A DNA stretch of 64,000 bases from Hoplostethus atlanticus (Eukaryota; Chordata; Actinopteri; Trachichthyiformes; Trachichthyidae): contig JAXDDX010000071.1 in NCBI GenBank assembly GCA_034670405.1, forward strand, positions 2,447,501-2,511,500. The letters are read 5' to 3'. The translations under genes and the position numbers were made by a program. How positions within the stretch are numbered: the first letter of the stretch is position 1; each line of letters starts with the position of its first letter. Below are positions 45,060 to 56,039 of the stretch, piece after piece. The notes beneath the pieces were generated by a model that ran no database searches, was not told where the DNA came from, and was given only the letters and a program-made list of their open reading frames with translations.

Positions 45060-48031
45060 CTAGCTGGGCATGTATCTATATCCACTGCCTTTCCCAACAT
45101 TCATGCCAAACCTAAAAGAGCATAACACTAGGTGAAGCTCAGGACCTATACCTTTTTTGAACTGGTTAAGACTGACCTGGACACAAATATGTCAAAATCG
45201 GAGCCAGAAAGTAAACGCACACCTACCCATTTTCATTGAAACTGGTGGCTGCACCTCCAGTCTGGGCAGCAGCAGGATAAGAACCGTAAATGTTGCTGAA
45301 GGCAGGCTGGTAGCTGGGCACCTGGGGCTGCTAGCTGGGCACCTGGGGCTCGTAGCTGGGCACCTGGGGCTGCTTGGGCTCGTAGCTGGGCTGCTGGGGC
45401 CCGTAGCTGGGCACCTGGGGCTGCTTGGGCTCGTAGCTGGGCTGCTGGGGCCCGTAGCTGGGCACCTGGGGCTGCTTGGGCTCGTAGCTGGGCTGCTGGG
45501 GCCCGTAGCTGGGCACCTGGGGCTGCTTGGGCTCGTAGCTGGGCTGCTGGGGCCGGAAGCTGGGCACCTGGGGCTGCTTGGGCTCGTAGCTGGGCACCTG
45601 GGGCCGGAAGCTGGGCACATGGGGCTGCTTGGGCTCGTAGCTGGGCACCTGGGGCCGGTTGCTGGGAACCTGGGGTTGCTTGGGCTCGTAGCTGGGCTGC
45701 TGGGGCCGGTTGCTGGGCACCTGGGGCTGCTGGGGCCGGTAGCTGGGCACCTGGGGCTGCTGGGGCCGGTAGCTGGGCTGCTGGGGCCGGTAGCTGGGCA
45801 CCTGGGGCTGCTTGGGCTCGTAGCTGGGCTGCTGGGGCCGGTAGCTGGGCACCTGGGGCTGCTTGGGCTCGTAGCTGGGCTGCTGGGGCCGGTAGCTGGG
45901 CACCTGGGGCTGCTGGGGCCGGTAGCTGGCCTGGGCTGCTGGGGCCGGTAGCTGGGCTGCTGGGGCCGGTAGCTGGGCTGCTGGGGCCGCTTGGGCTCGT
46001 AGCTGGGCTGCTGGGGCCGGTAGCTGGGCACCTGGGGCCGCTTGGGCTCGTAGCTGGGCTGCTGGGGCCGGTAGCTGGGCACCTGGGGCTGCTTGGGCTC
46101 GTAGCTGGGCTGCTGGGGCCTGTAGCTGGGCACCTGGGGCTTGTAGCTGGGCACCTGGGATCGTGGCTGAAATTTAGGGGTCTCCACATGCTGTTGAGGC
46201 TTGTGCTGGTAGCTGGGCAGCTGGGGCTTGTAGCTGGGCAGCTGGGGCTTGTAGCTGGGCAGCTGGGGCTTGTAGCTGGGCAGCTGGGGCTGCTTTGGCT
46301 CGTAGCTGGGCACCTGGGGCTTGTAGCTGGGCACCTGGGGCTTGTAGCTGGGCACCTGGGGCTTGTAGCTGGGCACCTGGGGCTTGTAGCTGGGCACCTG
46401 GGGCTGCTTTGGCTGCTGGGGATCGTAGCTGGGCACCTGGGGCTTGTAGCTGGGCACCTGGGGCTGCTTTGGCTGCTGGGGCTCGTAGCTGGGCACCTGG
46501 GGCTGCTTTGGCTGCTGGGGCTCGTAGCTGGGCACCTGGGGCTGCTTTGGCTTGTAGCTGGGCTCCTGGGGCTTGTAGCTGGGCACCTGGGGCTGCTTTG
46601 GCTCGTAGCTGGGCACCTGGGGCTTGTAGCTGGGCACCTGGGGCTGCTTTGGCTCGTAGCTGGGCACCTGGGGCTTGTAGCTGGGCACCTGGGGCTTGTC
46701 GCTAAGCACCTGGGGCTGCTTGGGCTCGTAGCTGGACACCTGGGGCTTGTAGCTAGGCACCTGGGGCCTGTAGCTAGGCACCTGGGGCCGCTTGGGCTGC
46801 TGGGGCTCGTAGCTGGGAACCTGGGGCTTGTAGCTAGGCACCTGGGGCCGCTTGGGCTGCTGGGGCTCGTAGCTGGGAACCTGGGGCTTGTAGCTAGGCA
46901 CCTGGGGCCGCTTGGGCTGCTGGGGCTCGTAGCTGGGAACCTGGGGCTTGTAGCTAGGCACCTGGGGCCGCTTGGGCTGCTGGGGCTCGTAGCTGGGAAC
47001 CTGGGGCTTGTAGCTAGGCACCTGGGGCCGCCTGGGCTGCTGGGGCTCGTAGCTGGGAACCTGGGGCTTGTAGCTAGGCACCTGGGGCCGCTTGGGCTGC
47101 TGGGGCTCGTAGCTGGGCACCTGGGGCCGCTTGGGCTGCTGGGGCTCGTAGCTGGGAACCTGGGGCTTGTAGCTGGGAACCTGGGGCTTGTAGCTAGGCA
47201 CCTGGGGCCGCTTGGGCTGCTGGGGCTCGTAGCTGGGAACCTGGGGCTTGTAGCTGGGCACCTGGGGCCGCTTGGGCTGCTGGGGCTCGTAGCTGGGAAC
47301 CTGGGGCTTGTAGCTAGGCACCTGGGGCCGCTTGGGCTGCTGGGGCTCGTAGCTGGGAACCTGGGGCTTGTAGCTAGGCACCTGGGGCCGCTTGGGCTGC
47401 TGGGGCTCGTAGCTAGGCTGCTGTGGCTGGTAGCTAATCTTCCGCTGGAGTCTGGAACTGGAAACACTGTCCCCCTGGTTATATCCACCTTCCCCACTAG
47501 GATAAGAGCCTGCCTGGGCAGAATTGCCAGAGCTAGTAAGGGCCATGGGGCCATAACTGTTGGTAGAAACTGAGCTTGAGCCATAACTAGTAGCAAGCAG
47601 CTGCAAGTTGGCTAGGGATTCAGCAGAGCCACTGTCATCAGGTTGGTATCCTGGTCTACGGAGTACCTTTTCATTAGCACCAGGCTCAAATCCATCATGT
47701 AAAGCTGCAGACAGATACAAATGTTTTTTTTAAAATGCAGTGTGTCATACTGAGGAAGCCATTTCGTGATATTTGAAATGTAGGTTTATAGGTGGAAAAG
47801 TCAATTTTGTCAATATGTTACATTGGCTTTTTAAATAGTTCTAAATGACATGCACTCACATGTACCACTAGCTTGAGGTCTTCCAACAGCTAGAAGAGAC
47901 AGCAGCACCACCCTAGACAAGACAGTGACATTTAGATTGGATACTCTCAACTACGTAGGCAAAACATCTAAGACCATTTTCACGTGAAGCACAGGACGGC
48001 TCTTTGAAAATTACCGTAGAAGAAACGCCAT
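45060..48031 (-). CDS. unknown secreted Pro/Tyr/Gln-rich repeat protein, array copy 1 (frame disrupted)
   Basis: I do not recognise the family. Proposed exons: 48031-48015, 47912-47860, 47704-45227, 45111-45060. The first two encode MAFLLRVVLLSLLAVGRPQA, a good signal peptide. Exon 3 gives a Ser/Gly/Tyr-rich segment (LATSYGSSSVSTNSYGPMAL), then about 700 residues of repeats built from PQVPSYKPQVPSYEPQQPKR. It ends AFSNIYGSYPAAAQTGGAAT, and exon 4 adds FGMNVGKGSGYRYMPS. All splice phases fit only if exon 3 gains four bases: relative to neighbouring repeats 4 nt are missing near 45930, shifting the frame. Beyond it the PSY frame also has TAG at 45331-45333 where TAC is expected. Upstream frames are clean. 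The intron phases (2, 1, 2) do not fit SCPP genes, and no ZP domain is seen. Tyr, Lys and Gln repeats suggest a cross-linked extracellular structural or adhesive role (inference only). Confidence 0.6.
46790..47410 (-). repeat. 60-bp coding higher-order repeat (20 residues)
   Basis: About ten copies of a 60-bp unit coding KRPQVPSYKPQVPSYEPQQP. Several successive copies (46801-47040) are identical or differ by one base. One copy lacks a half unit near 47110 and another gains one near 47160, both in frame. Further downstream (46200-46790 and 45300-46190) other unit types occur (KPQLPSY, EPKQPQVPSYKPQ, RPQQPSYEPKQPQVPSY). Confidence 0.95.
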
Positions 48032-48230
48032 GACTTCAGCCAGAGCTATGATCAGCGGCAAACCCAAACTCCTCTAGCTGCTTCCGGCTGACTCACACAA
48101 TCAGAACAGTCCTACCACACTGACTCAATAGTGGCATGTACTAGTGCAGTTTCTTTAACCTGCTTTGACAGCCAATCACTGTTTTGCTTTCTAATTGGGT
48201 GATTGGAAACAGGTGGAGTTTAGTGAAAGG
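48014..48230 (-). promoter_or_regulatory. probable 5' region of the repeat-protein gene, copy 1
   Basis: Upstream of the start codon at 48031 the gene strand holds CCAAT-like motifs (TTTCCAATCACCC and an inverted GATTGGCT at about 48170-48205). No TATA box is clear. The TSS is unknown. Confidence 0.3.
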
Positions 48231-49579
48231 TGAGTTTTAAATTAGATTTCCATTTCGATACCTCCAGGTTTCACACTAATTTGGTGTGGTAATATTTGTT
48301 TCTTACACCAGGCATCGATAAAGCATGCATAGCTTGGCCAAGCTAGCATTACACATTTAGATCTCTTTTCAATATAGAAATCGTGTGGATTATCATTTAT
48401 TATGTATCAATGTATAAAATGACATTAAAAATTAGAAATTAAATTTTATTGGCGAAATATCTTGCTCTATCAAAAATAATTAAATTAGCAAACTACAGTA
48501 ACGCCATATTAACAATGAACGTTGAATATTAGGTTAAAAATAATATCCATTCTAGCTACAAAATTCAGATTATAAAATTGAAAATACCTGTCTTTCCTCT
48601 AAATTAATGTTGCAATTCTGGTTACTTTGAGAAACTATGTGTTTTTTGTTCCCGATTTCTTAATTCATTTGCAGATGTTTTCAGTTGCAAGATTGCTCAA
48701 AATTCCTCGAGCAATAACTATTTGTCACCATTGAATAAGTCTTTTCCCCCAGGACCTCTAAGTGTAATCATATCAGTAATATTAATTGTTAGCACGATCA
48801 GTACAGTTATACACTTTTAAGTGACTTTTAAGTTTATATGTCCTTCAATAATTAACTTATGAAAGCTTTAATTGACTTTTGTTCAAGTTTTGATGAGCAT
48901 CATTTGGAATTGATGCTGGTTAATACTCATGAAATTTGTGATAGTTTAAGGAGTCAAACCTATGGGATAAAACCTGAAAATTTAATGCATAATTTTGTAA
49001 TATCCAAATGATGTTTATCCAGCGTCCAAACGGATTCACGCAGGGAAATTAAGCTTGCCCCCGTGCCATGTATATAGCACAACCTACTTAAGAGGTAATT
49101 TAACACACCTGCTCCTGTTCCGGAGTAAAGACTTGTTGGAACCCCGCCTATGGGTGTATCCCCTATAAGGATGCGGTGTACCGCCCAAACAGCCTGGCGA
49201 TAGACTCCATATACTTGAACATGACCCTTAGGCTAAGGTCAAAACCATACATAAGCCATATTTGGCATCAGCACACTTTTTGGTGGGACATATACCTCCA
49301 TACTATTGTCTCAATCCCAACACTACTGGCATTGCCATGAAACTTGCAAGTCTGAATATTATCTGCCAGTAAGCCAGCAAACATTGTGGTGTTACCTTAG
49401 CCATTGCAAGATAAAAGTCTAAGACAACACACACAGTTTTATTTTTTCCCAAACCCATAAACAGTCAACAACATGGCCGCAAGTTAAGGAAATTTGAACC
49501 ACGAGTAACTGTTGAACGGTAGACTGGACTAATTGAGCAATTGAGGGTATAGCACACATTCTGATCCCTCGTCGGCCAA
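48231..49579. repeat. degraded flank unit of the array (copy 2)
   Basis: The sequence follows the order of the clean flank 43200-45300 but with frequent small differences: CCTCCAGGTTTCAC at about 48262, TTAATTGACTTTTG near 48875 (compare 44070), and CACACACAGTTTTATTTTTTCCC near 49430 (compare 44860). No genes. Confidence 0.65.
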
Positions 49580-51550
49580 CGAAGCAATGAAGTACATCCT
49601 GTCCATGCTGGCCCCTGCTGCAAGCCAGGCTAATGCACCTGGCTGTTGGCGATCTGGGCTTCTGGACCGTAGGCGCGGGTGGAGTAACTGGACGGGCCAG
49701 CTAGGCGGCTGCTGCTGTGCTGACTGGGCGTGCGACTGGGAGCATGGAGTACAGGACTGGGGTGAGGTGGTGTGGGCCCTGGGCGGCTGGGCTGGTGGGC
49801 TGTACTGGGCCTGGGGCTGTGGGCTCTAGCTGGGCCCTGGGGCCCGGTAGCTGGGCGCCTGGGCGTTGGGCTCGTAGCTGGGCTGTGGGGCCGTGGCGGT
49901 CTGGTGGCTGCTGGGGCCGTAGGGGCTGCTGGGGCCGGGTAGCTGGGCACCTGGGGCCTGGTGGTGGTGGCTGTGGGGCCTGGCTGGGCCCTGGGCCGCT
50001 GTGGGGCCTGGGGCTGGGGGTTGGGCCTGTGGGCTTGGGCGTAGTGGGACGGGGGCGTGCTGACTGTGGGCCTGGGTGGGCTGGGCCCGGGCTGGGTGCT
50101 GGGCTGGGGCCTGGGGCCGGTTGGCTGGCGCTGGGTGTCGGGCTGGCCTGGGTGCTGGCGGGCTGGGCTGGTGGGCCTGGGGCTGGGAGCTGGGCGTAGC
50201 TGGCCTGGGGCTGTGGGAGCGGCCTGGGGCTGGGGCCGGGCTGGGCTGGGTCACTGGGGCTGCTGGGGCTGGTCGTGGCGCCTGGGGCGTAGCTGGGCAC
50301 CTGGGGCGCTTGGGCGCTTGGGCTGCTGGGGCCGGGGCTGGGCTGGTGCGGGGCTGGTGTGGCGCCTGGGGTCTCTGGGCCGGGCTGCTGGGCCTGGGGT
50401 TCTGGGCCTGTGGGCTTGTGTGGCTGGGCTGTGGGGACTGGGCTGGGCTGCCTGGGGCCGTAGTGGGCCCGGGGCTTGTAGGGGCCTGGGTGCTGGCCTG
50501 GGCTGGGCTGGGCTGAGCTTGGGTTGCCTGGGCCCTGGGGCTTGGCTGTGGGCTGGCTGGGACTGGGGTTGGGCTGGACCTGGGGCAGCTGGGCTTGGGC
50601 TGTAGGGACCTGGGGCTTTGCTGGCACTGGCCCTGGGTGTGGGGCCTGGGGCTTGGTGGCTGGGCTCTTGGGCTGGGGGCTTGGACCTGGGGCTTGGCTC
50701 GGGCCTGGCTGGGGCGTGGGCCTGGGCCCTGGGCACTGGGGCTGCTCGGGACCTGCGGGCTTGGCCTGGGGCTAGTGGACCTGGGGCTTGTAGGGACCTG
50801 GGGCTTGGTGCTGGGGGGCCTGGGCCCTGGGCTTGGCTGTACTGGGCCCTGGGGCTTGGTGGGGCCCTGGGCTGGTTTGGCTGTAGCTGGGCCCTGGGGC
50901 TTGTAGCTGGGACCTGGGGCTGCTTTGGTCGTAGCTGGGACCTGTGGGCTTGAGCTGGCCCTGTGGGCTTGGTAGTGACCTGGGCCTGGGCTTGTCTGGA
51001 ACTGGGGCTGACTGGAAGGGGCCTGGTAGCTCGGGCCTGGGCCGTGGGTGCTGGCCTAGAACTGGGGCTTTAAGCTGGCACCTAGGGGCCGCTGGGCTGC
51101 TGGGGCTCGTAGCTGGAACCTGGGGTTGTAGTAGCGCACGGGGCCGCGCTTGGGCGCTGGGGCTCTAGCTGAACTGGGTCTTGAGCCAGGCTTGGGGCTG
51201 GCTGGGACTGTAGGGCAGGACCGGAAGAATGTGCTTAGACGGAACCTGCTGTAGCTCCGGGCCGGCGCCTGGCATAGAGACTGGGGCTTGAACTGTAAGG
51301 CTGGCATTGGTCAAGGAGTGACTGGGACCTGGGCCCTGGGCGTGGGTCTGGAAACTGGAGTGTGTAGAACCTGCGATGTACTAGGACAATGGGCTTAAGG
51401 GTCTGAGTGGCACGGCGTGATATTGGCACTGGGCTCTACGTGTGATACTGGGAATGGGTTGTCTTGCACTGGGCATGCTATGAAATTGGTTTAATGGGAA
51501 CTGGGGCTTGCGTGCCGGGGGGTACAGGGACCTGGTCTAGACGGTTGCTA
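49580..51550 (-). pseudogene. scrambled repeat block 2 of the array
   Basis: Plus-strand words CTGGGCACCTGGGGC, CGTAGCTGGGC and GGGGCTGCTGGGG mark it as the same Pro/Tyr repeat gene on the minus strand, but indels every few bases destroy the codon phase. Long open frames here (for example 49701-50627) switch between PSY-like and out-of-phase A/P/S/Q text and are not credible proteins. Either a decayed copy or uncorrected sequence. Confidence 0.6.
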
Positions 51551-52979
51551 TGGATATCGGCAACGAACTAACGACTGTCCTTGGATACAACCCCACTGAT
51601 AGAAGACCCCGGAAAATGCTCAGGCATCAGTAAGCTGGCAAATTTGATATGAACTAGGAACAGTTGGAATTTAGGAAGCTATTGCAAGTTGTGTCAAGAT
51701 CGTATTACTATGGTCAGTAAACATTATTCAACAATCTAACAATCTTAACTCAGAAGCATGATATATTATTTTAAAGATGCAGGTTCATTGAAAATGCAGC
51801 TTGTATTTAATGAAATGTGTAATGGAATATTTTCAAATTAATGGTCTTTTAATTAAATGCATTCATGCATAATCCATCTTAGGCTTAAATTAGAACAATT
51901 ACACAGCAACAGACGCATGAAACATTAGAAGATACTTCACTAGCATAAGGCACAAACTTTACTTACTAAAAGGCGATCTTTAAAATTACGTTAGAATGAA
52001 TATTGGCAGACTATGTCTCCAACGCAAAACTCCTAGTTTGGTATTGCTCAAGAACGCAGTCTCAAGATTTGTGGATTACTTGTGATTCTTTACGTTTACC
52101 AATCAATTTTTTATGGGAATAAAGTGTTTAGCTCAAAGTCAAATAATATTGATTGGTTAGTCCTCCAGGTTACTACAAACATTGGTTGTTAAAAAATTTC
52201 ATCAGCCAAGTACCAATCATGCATTGCATTAAGAGACTTGGTTGTCTCAGATGAAATTATATTGCATACCGATAGGACTGATATTGATTAATTGATAACT
52301 GGCAAAGGATTATGTATTATTCAACTGAACTCAATATTTGGATTAGTATTTGGCCTATAAAATAAGCCATTCTTTTAGGGCAATTAATTAATATCCCCAA
52401 AATAGTATGAAAAAAGCCATTAGATAATTTTTTATAACTCGCTAGTGTTAGATGTGATCTATGATCCTGCATCTGTCCAAGTATGGTAATCCGGAATCCA
52501 AACCAACTAGCTGGCAGAAAGGCAGTTCCTTTGCATAGCCTAGGAACCCAAGTGGTGCTTAGATTTTGTGATCACTATTGCTGCTTCAGGATTGCCTTAT
52601 TCCACAGGTTGTCATCTATGGCATCTTGCCTTTTTACCTTATGGGCCTTTAAATATCTCTTTCCACCAAAGCTGATAGGAACCTGGACCAATACAGTTAA
52701 TTACTATGGAAATATGAAACTTTAAAATGTAACCTCAATATTTAACATGGTTATGTGAGCAAGCTTGTATGTTCGGGCGTTGTATATGTAATAGCGTACG
52801 AAGGGGAACAAAACGCGGCTGGTCTGTACAACTATGGTTGTTGACTGAGAGCTTGGGTTCTCTTACTTGTTGAACGTGGTCTTAGGCTTTAGGTTTGTAA
52901 TCACGCCTTGTCGCAATGGCCAAAAAACTAAACACCACAATGGAAACAACTTAACTGGCCTGACCACTGCTGAACGGGA
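51551..52979. repeat. degraded gene 5' end and flank unit between blocks 2 and 3
   Basis: GCGATCTTTAAAATTACGTT near 51972 parallels the exon 1 donor region of copy 1 (48001-48020). AGTATTTGGCC..ATAAAATAAGCCAT near 52348 parallels 43480. CTGATAGGAACCTGGACCAA near 52672 parallels 43910. Order is conserved and bases are noisy. No intact signal-peptide exon was found. Confidence 0.55.
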
Positions 52980-55300
52980 CTGGTAAGGACTATTGGCGTA
53001 TTGGCTTTGGCTGGCATGGGCTGGCCGGTGGGGTTGGCACTGGGCCAGGTTGGGACTTCCCCGCTGGCTGGGTGGGCTCTCACCGAGCGGACAGGGCTGG
53101 CTCTGGTGCACATGCCTGCTGCCGGACCTGGGGCTGGGCTGTCATGGACTGGATGTGGAACAGGAGCTCCGCCCATGGTGGCATGGTACTCCCGTCGCTG
53201 GGGCGGGAGTCCTGGTTGTTGGCCAGTAGTTGGTGGGCTTGGGCACTTGCTGTGGCTCATAGGCTCTGGGCCTGCGCCGGTTCGGGATGCCGGCACTAGT
53301 TGGCTTTGTCCATGGCATTCCCTGGCTGGGCTGTCTGAGCCGGCAGGCTAACAGGGGTCAGCAACTGGCGACAAAGGCTGAGCTGGCCCGAGCTTTAGCC
53401 AGTGAAAGGGCTGGGCCGTCGGGATGGGATGGACTGGTAGCGGCGGTTCTGGGACTGGGTGCTGGGCTGGCTGCTTGGGGGCGTATGACCTGGGGCTTGC
53501 AGAGATCTGGTGGCCCTGGCTGGGGCTCGGGTTAGCTGGGCCTGGTTCTGCTGCCGACGGGCAGCTTGGCGTAACTGGGAGCTGGGCCTACTGCTTTGGG
53601 ACTGGTTAGTGCTGGGGGCCTGTGCAAGCCTGGGGCTGATAGCCCCGGGTGCTGGGCTGGGGGCACTGGGGCTGGCGCTGGGGCGAGCGGGAAGCGATGT
53701 GGCACTGGGGGGCTGGGCTGCTGGGCCTGGGGGCCTGGGCTGGGGCTGGGCCCTGGCTGGGCCCTGGGGCGGTCTGGTGGACCTGGGGCTTGCTGGCCTG
53801 GGCCTGTGGGTGTGCTGGGCTGCTGGGGCCTGTGGCACTGGGGCCCTGGGGCTGGCTGGCTGCTGGGGCCGTAGCTGGGCTGGGGCTGTGGGCCGTGGGG
53901 CCTGGGGCTCGGAGCTGGGCCTGGGGGGCTGCTGGGCGTGCTGGGCTGGGCGGTAGCTGGGCTGGGGCTGTTGGCTGGGGCACCTGGGGCGTGCGGACCT
54001 GGGGCCTTGGGCTGGGGCTGGCGGGCGTTTGCTGGGCTGGACTGGGGGCTGGGCTGGACCTGGGGCCTGGGCTGTAGCTGGACCTGGGGTGCTGGGGCCG
54101 TGGCTGCTGGGGGCGTGTGGACCTGGGGCTGTGGGCCCTGGCTTGGGCCTGGGGGTGGGGACCTGGGGCGTGCTGGGGCTTGCGGGCTGGGTGCTGGGTC
54201 GGGCCTGGGGCGTGCTGGGGCCTGGGCTGGGCTGAGTGGCTGGGCCTGGGCTGCTGGGCCTGGGCTGTCTGGGCTGGACCTGGGCTGTAGCTGGGACCTG
54301 GGGCTGTGGCTCTGGGGCCTGCGGGCTGGTGGCTGGGCTGTGCCTGGGCGGGTTGACTGGGCCCTGGGCTTGCGCTGCGGGCCGGCTGGGCCTGGGCTGT
54401 TGGCAGCTGGGACTGCTTGGCCTTCTGCGTGTGAACTGGGCGGGGTGTCGGCTGAACTGGCTGTGCCTGAGCTGGGGCTTTGCTGGAGCCGGGCTTGTAG
54501 CTGGGCACTGGGGCTTTACTGGGACTGCTGTTGGCTTGCTGGGACCGGGTTTTTAGCTGGCGTGAGCTGGCTGGGCGCTGGGACTGGTTACTGACCTGGG
54601 GCTTGAGCTGGCTGGGGCTGGCCTGGCGAGCTGGAACTGGGTTGAGCTGGGGCACTGGGCTGGGCGTGCTGGACTGGGGCTTAGCTGACTGGAGTTGGTC
54701 TGGGGGGCCATTGGGAAATGGCTTGGCTTGGTGACGTGAACTGGCTAGATCACTGGAACTGTAGGCTTGAGCTGGCCTGGGGCTTTGGGTCAGCTCGACC
54801 GGATTGGGCTGGGCAATCTGGAACCTGGGGCTTGTGACTGGAACCTGGGCCTGTGTACTGGGCCTGGGGCTTGCGCTGGGCACTGGGCTATGGGCACTGG
54901 CCTGGCTGCGACTGTTGGGGCCTTGGTGCTTGGCTGCAGTGACCGGGCTTAGCTGGACCTGTGGCACTACTGGAGACGGGCTGGGCTTGTAGCAGGCTGG
55001 GGCTGTAGAGAGCTGACTGGGCCGATACTGGGAACCTGGGTTGACTAGGTCCTGGGGCCGCTTGGTGGGGGATCGTCTGGGAACATGGTTCTAGGCTGGC
55101 GCTTTGGCTCAGGGACTGCTGGGGCTTGGCACTGGGGCCTTGGCCGCTGGCTGGAACTGGGCTTGATAGCAGGTTCGCTTGGCTGGGTTCACAGTGGAAT
55201 GGTGTACTAAGCCAGTGGAACTGGCTGTAGGACTGACTTGACTGGACCTGTGAGACTGGCTTTCTAGGCCGGAAACTGTAAGTGGAATAATTTGTAACGG
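52980..55300 (-). pseudogene. scrambled repeat block 3 of the array
   Basis: Same G-rich plus strand and CTGGGCTGCTGGGGCC/TAGCTGGG words, with no maintained reading frame. Open frames such as 53606-54967 on the minus strand give low-complexity P/Q/S/A text with shifting phase, which is what a frame-scrambled PSY repeat gives. Confidence 0.6.
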
Positions 55301-56039
55301 TTAACGAGGCCTGGTATATTGAACTTGGATTGAGTGAAAATGGGCAATGATAGGTTAAACTGGGTCTTGCAGTGGCTTTAACTGGACCTGGGCTTGAGTC
55401 AACTGGAGCTTGGCTGGGCCCTAGAAAGTGCAATTGGTGTCCGACTAAACTTCCTGGCCAGTCATTCTTGGAAAAGCAGGCTAAACACTGGTACCTGATT
55501 AGGTTGAAGGCACCACTCTTAGAGCTGTCATGGCGCACATAACAGTCTCCAACCATGGCCAAATGATTCGTTCCTCCTGAGCTAACTTATGCATTGGGAT
55601 TAACACTGCAATATGAGACCTCTGAAAGACATGGTTTCATTCAGTTTAGTCAAACAAGATAGTCTAATTTTAGTAAGCCCACTAGTCCATATGTAAGCCT
55701 GACAGGCTCATATTAAAACCAAATATAACAAAACTGTAGTTGACGTATGATATGACATTCAAAGATATAGTGAATCTTAATTACTACAATAAATTGGCTC
55801 AATTTGCTATAAAAGACTAATAAAAAGAGAGCTTCGAACTTAGAAAGGTCTAAGTGGCACTGACTCAAGTTGCACTGGCTTTCATCATAGAGTTAAAACG
55901 TCAACAAGCACCTGGCCTTTGGACTTGCTGACGTTGAGAGCCTTGTCTAGCGACTGGGTGCGACATCTGTACTGGCTGCTAATGAAAAGTACTCGACTGG
56001 ATATGGCGGTTCCATCGAATGGCAGCATACCTGTGACGG
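55301..56039. repeat. short degraded flank between blocks 3 and 4
   Basis: AT-rich sequence of about 0.7 kb, much shorter than the 2-kb clean interval. Nothing coding. Confidence 0.4.

Noticed and set aside
46188..47573. 461-residue plus-strand open frame of LGLVAGHLGLV type, apparently hydrophobic
   Set aside because: It is the antisense shadow of the Pro/Tyr repeat. All frames stay open because the repeat lacks stop-like triplets. No independent start, splice signals or family support.
45192..47720. A single 842-residue open frame on the minus strand taken as the protein
   Set aside because: Its last third (PATGPSSPRCPATGPSS type) is the PSY repeat read out of phase after a 4-base loss near 45930, and it runs through the proposed donor into non-repeat text. 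The real frame is PSY throughout.
45060..48031. Assignment of the repeat gene to zona pellucida, SCPP or collagen families
   Set aside because: No ZP-domain cysteines or downstream ZP exons were found, intron phases are not all 0 as in SCPP genes, and there is no Gly-X-Y pattern. Only compositional similarity remains.
49701..54967. Several long P/Q/S/A-rich and G/L/W-rich open frames in the scrambled blocks
   Set aside because: Products of frame-scrambled G-rich repeat on both strands. They lack consistent repeat phase, signal peptides and matching copies elsewhere.
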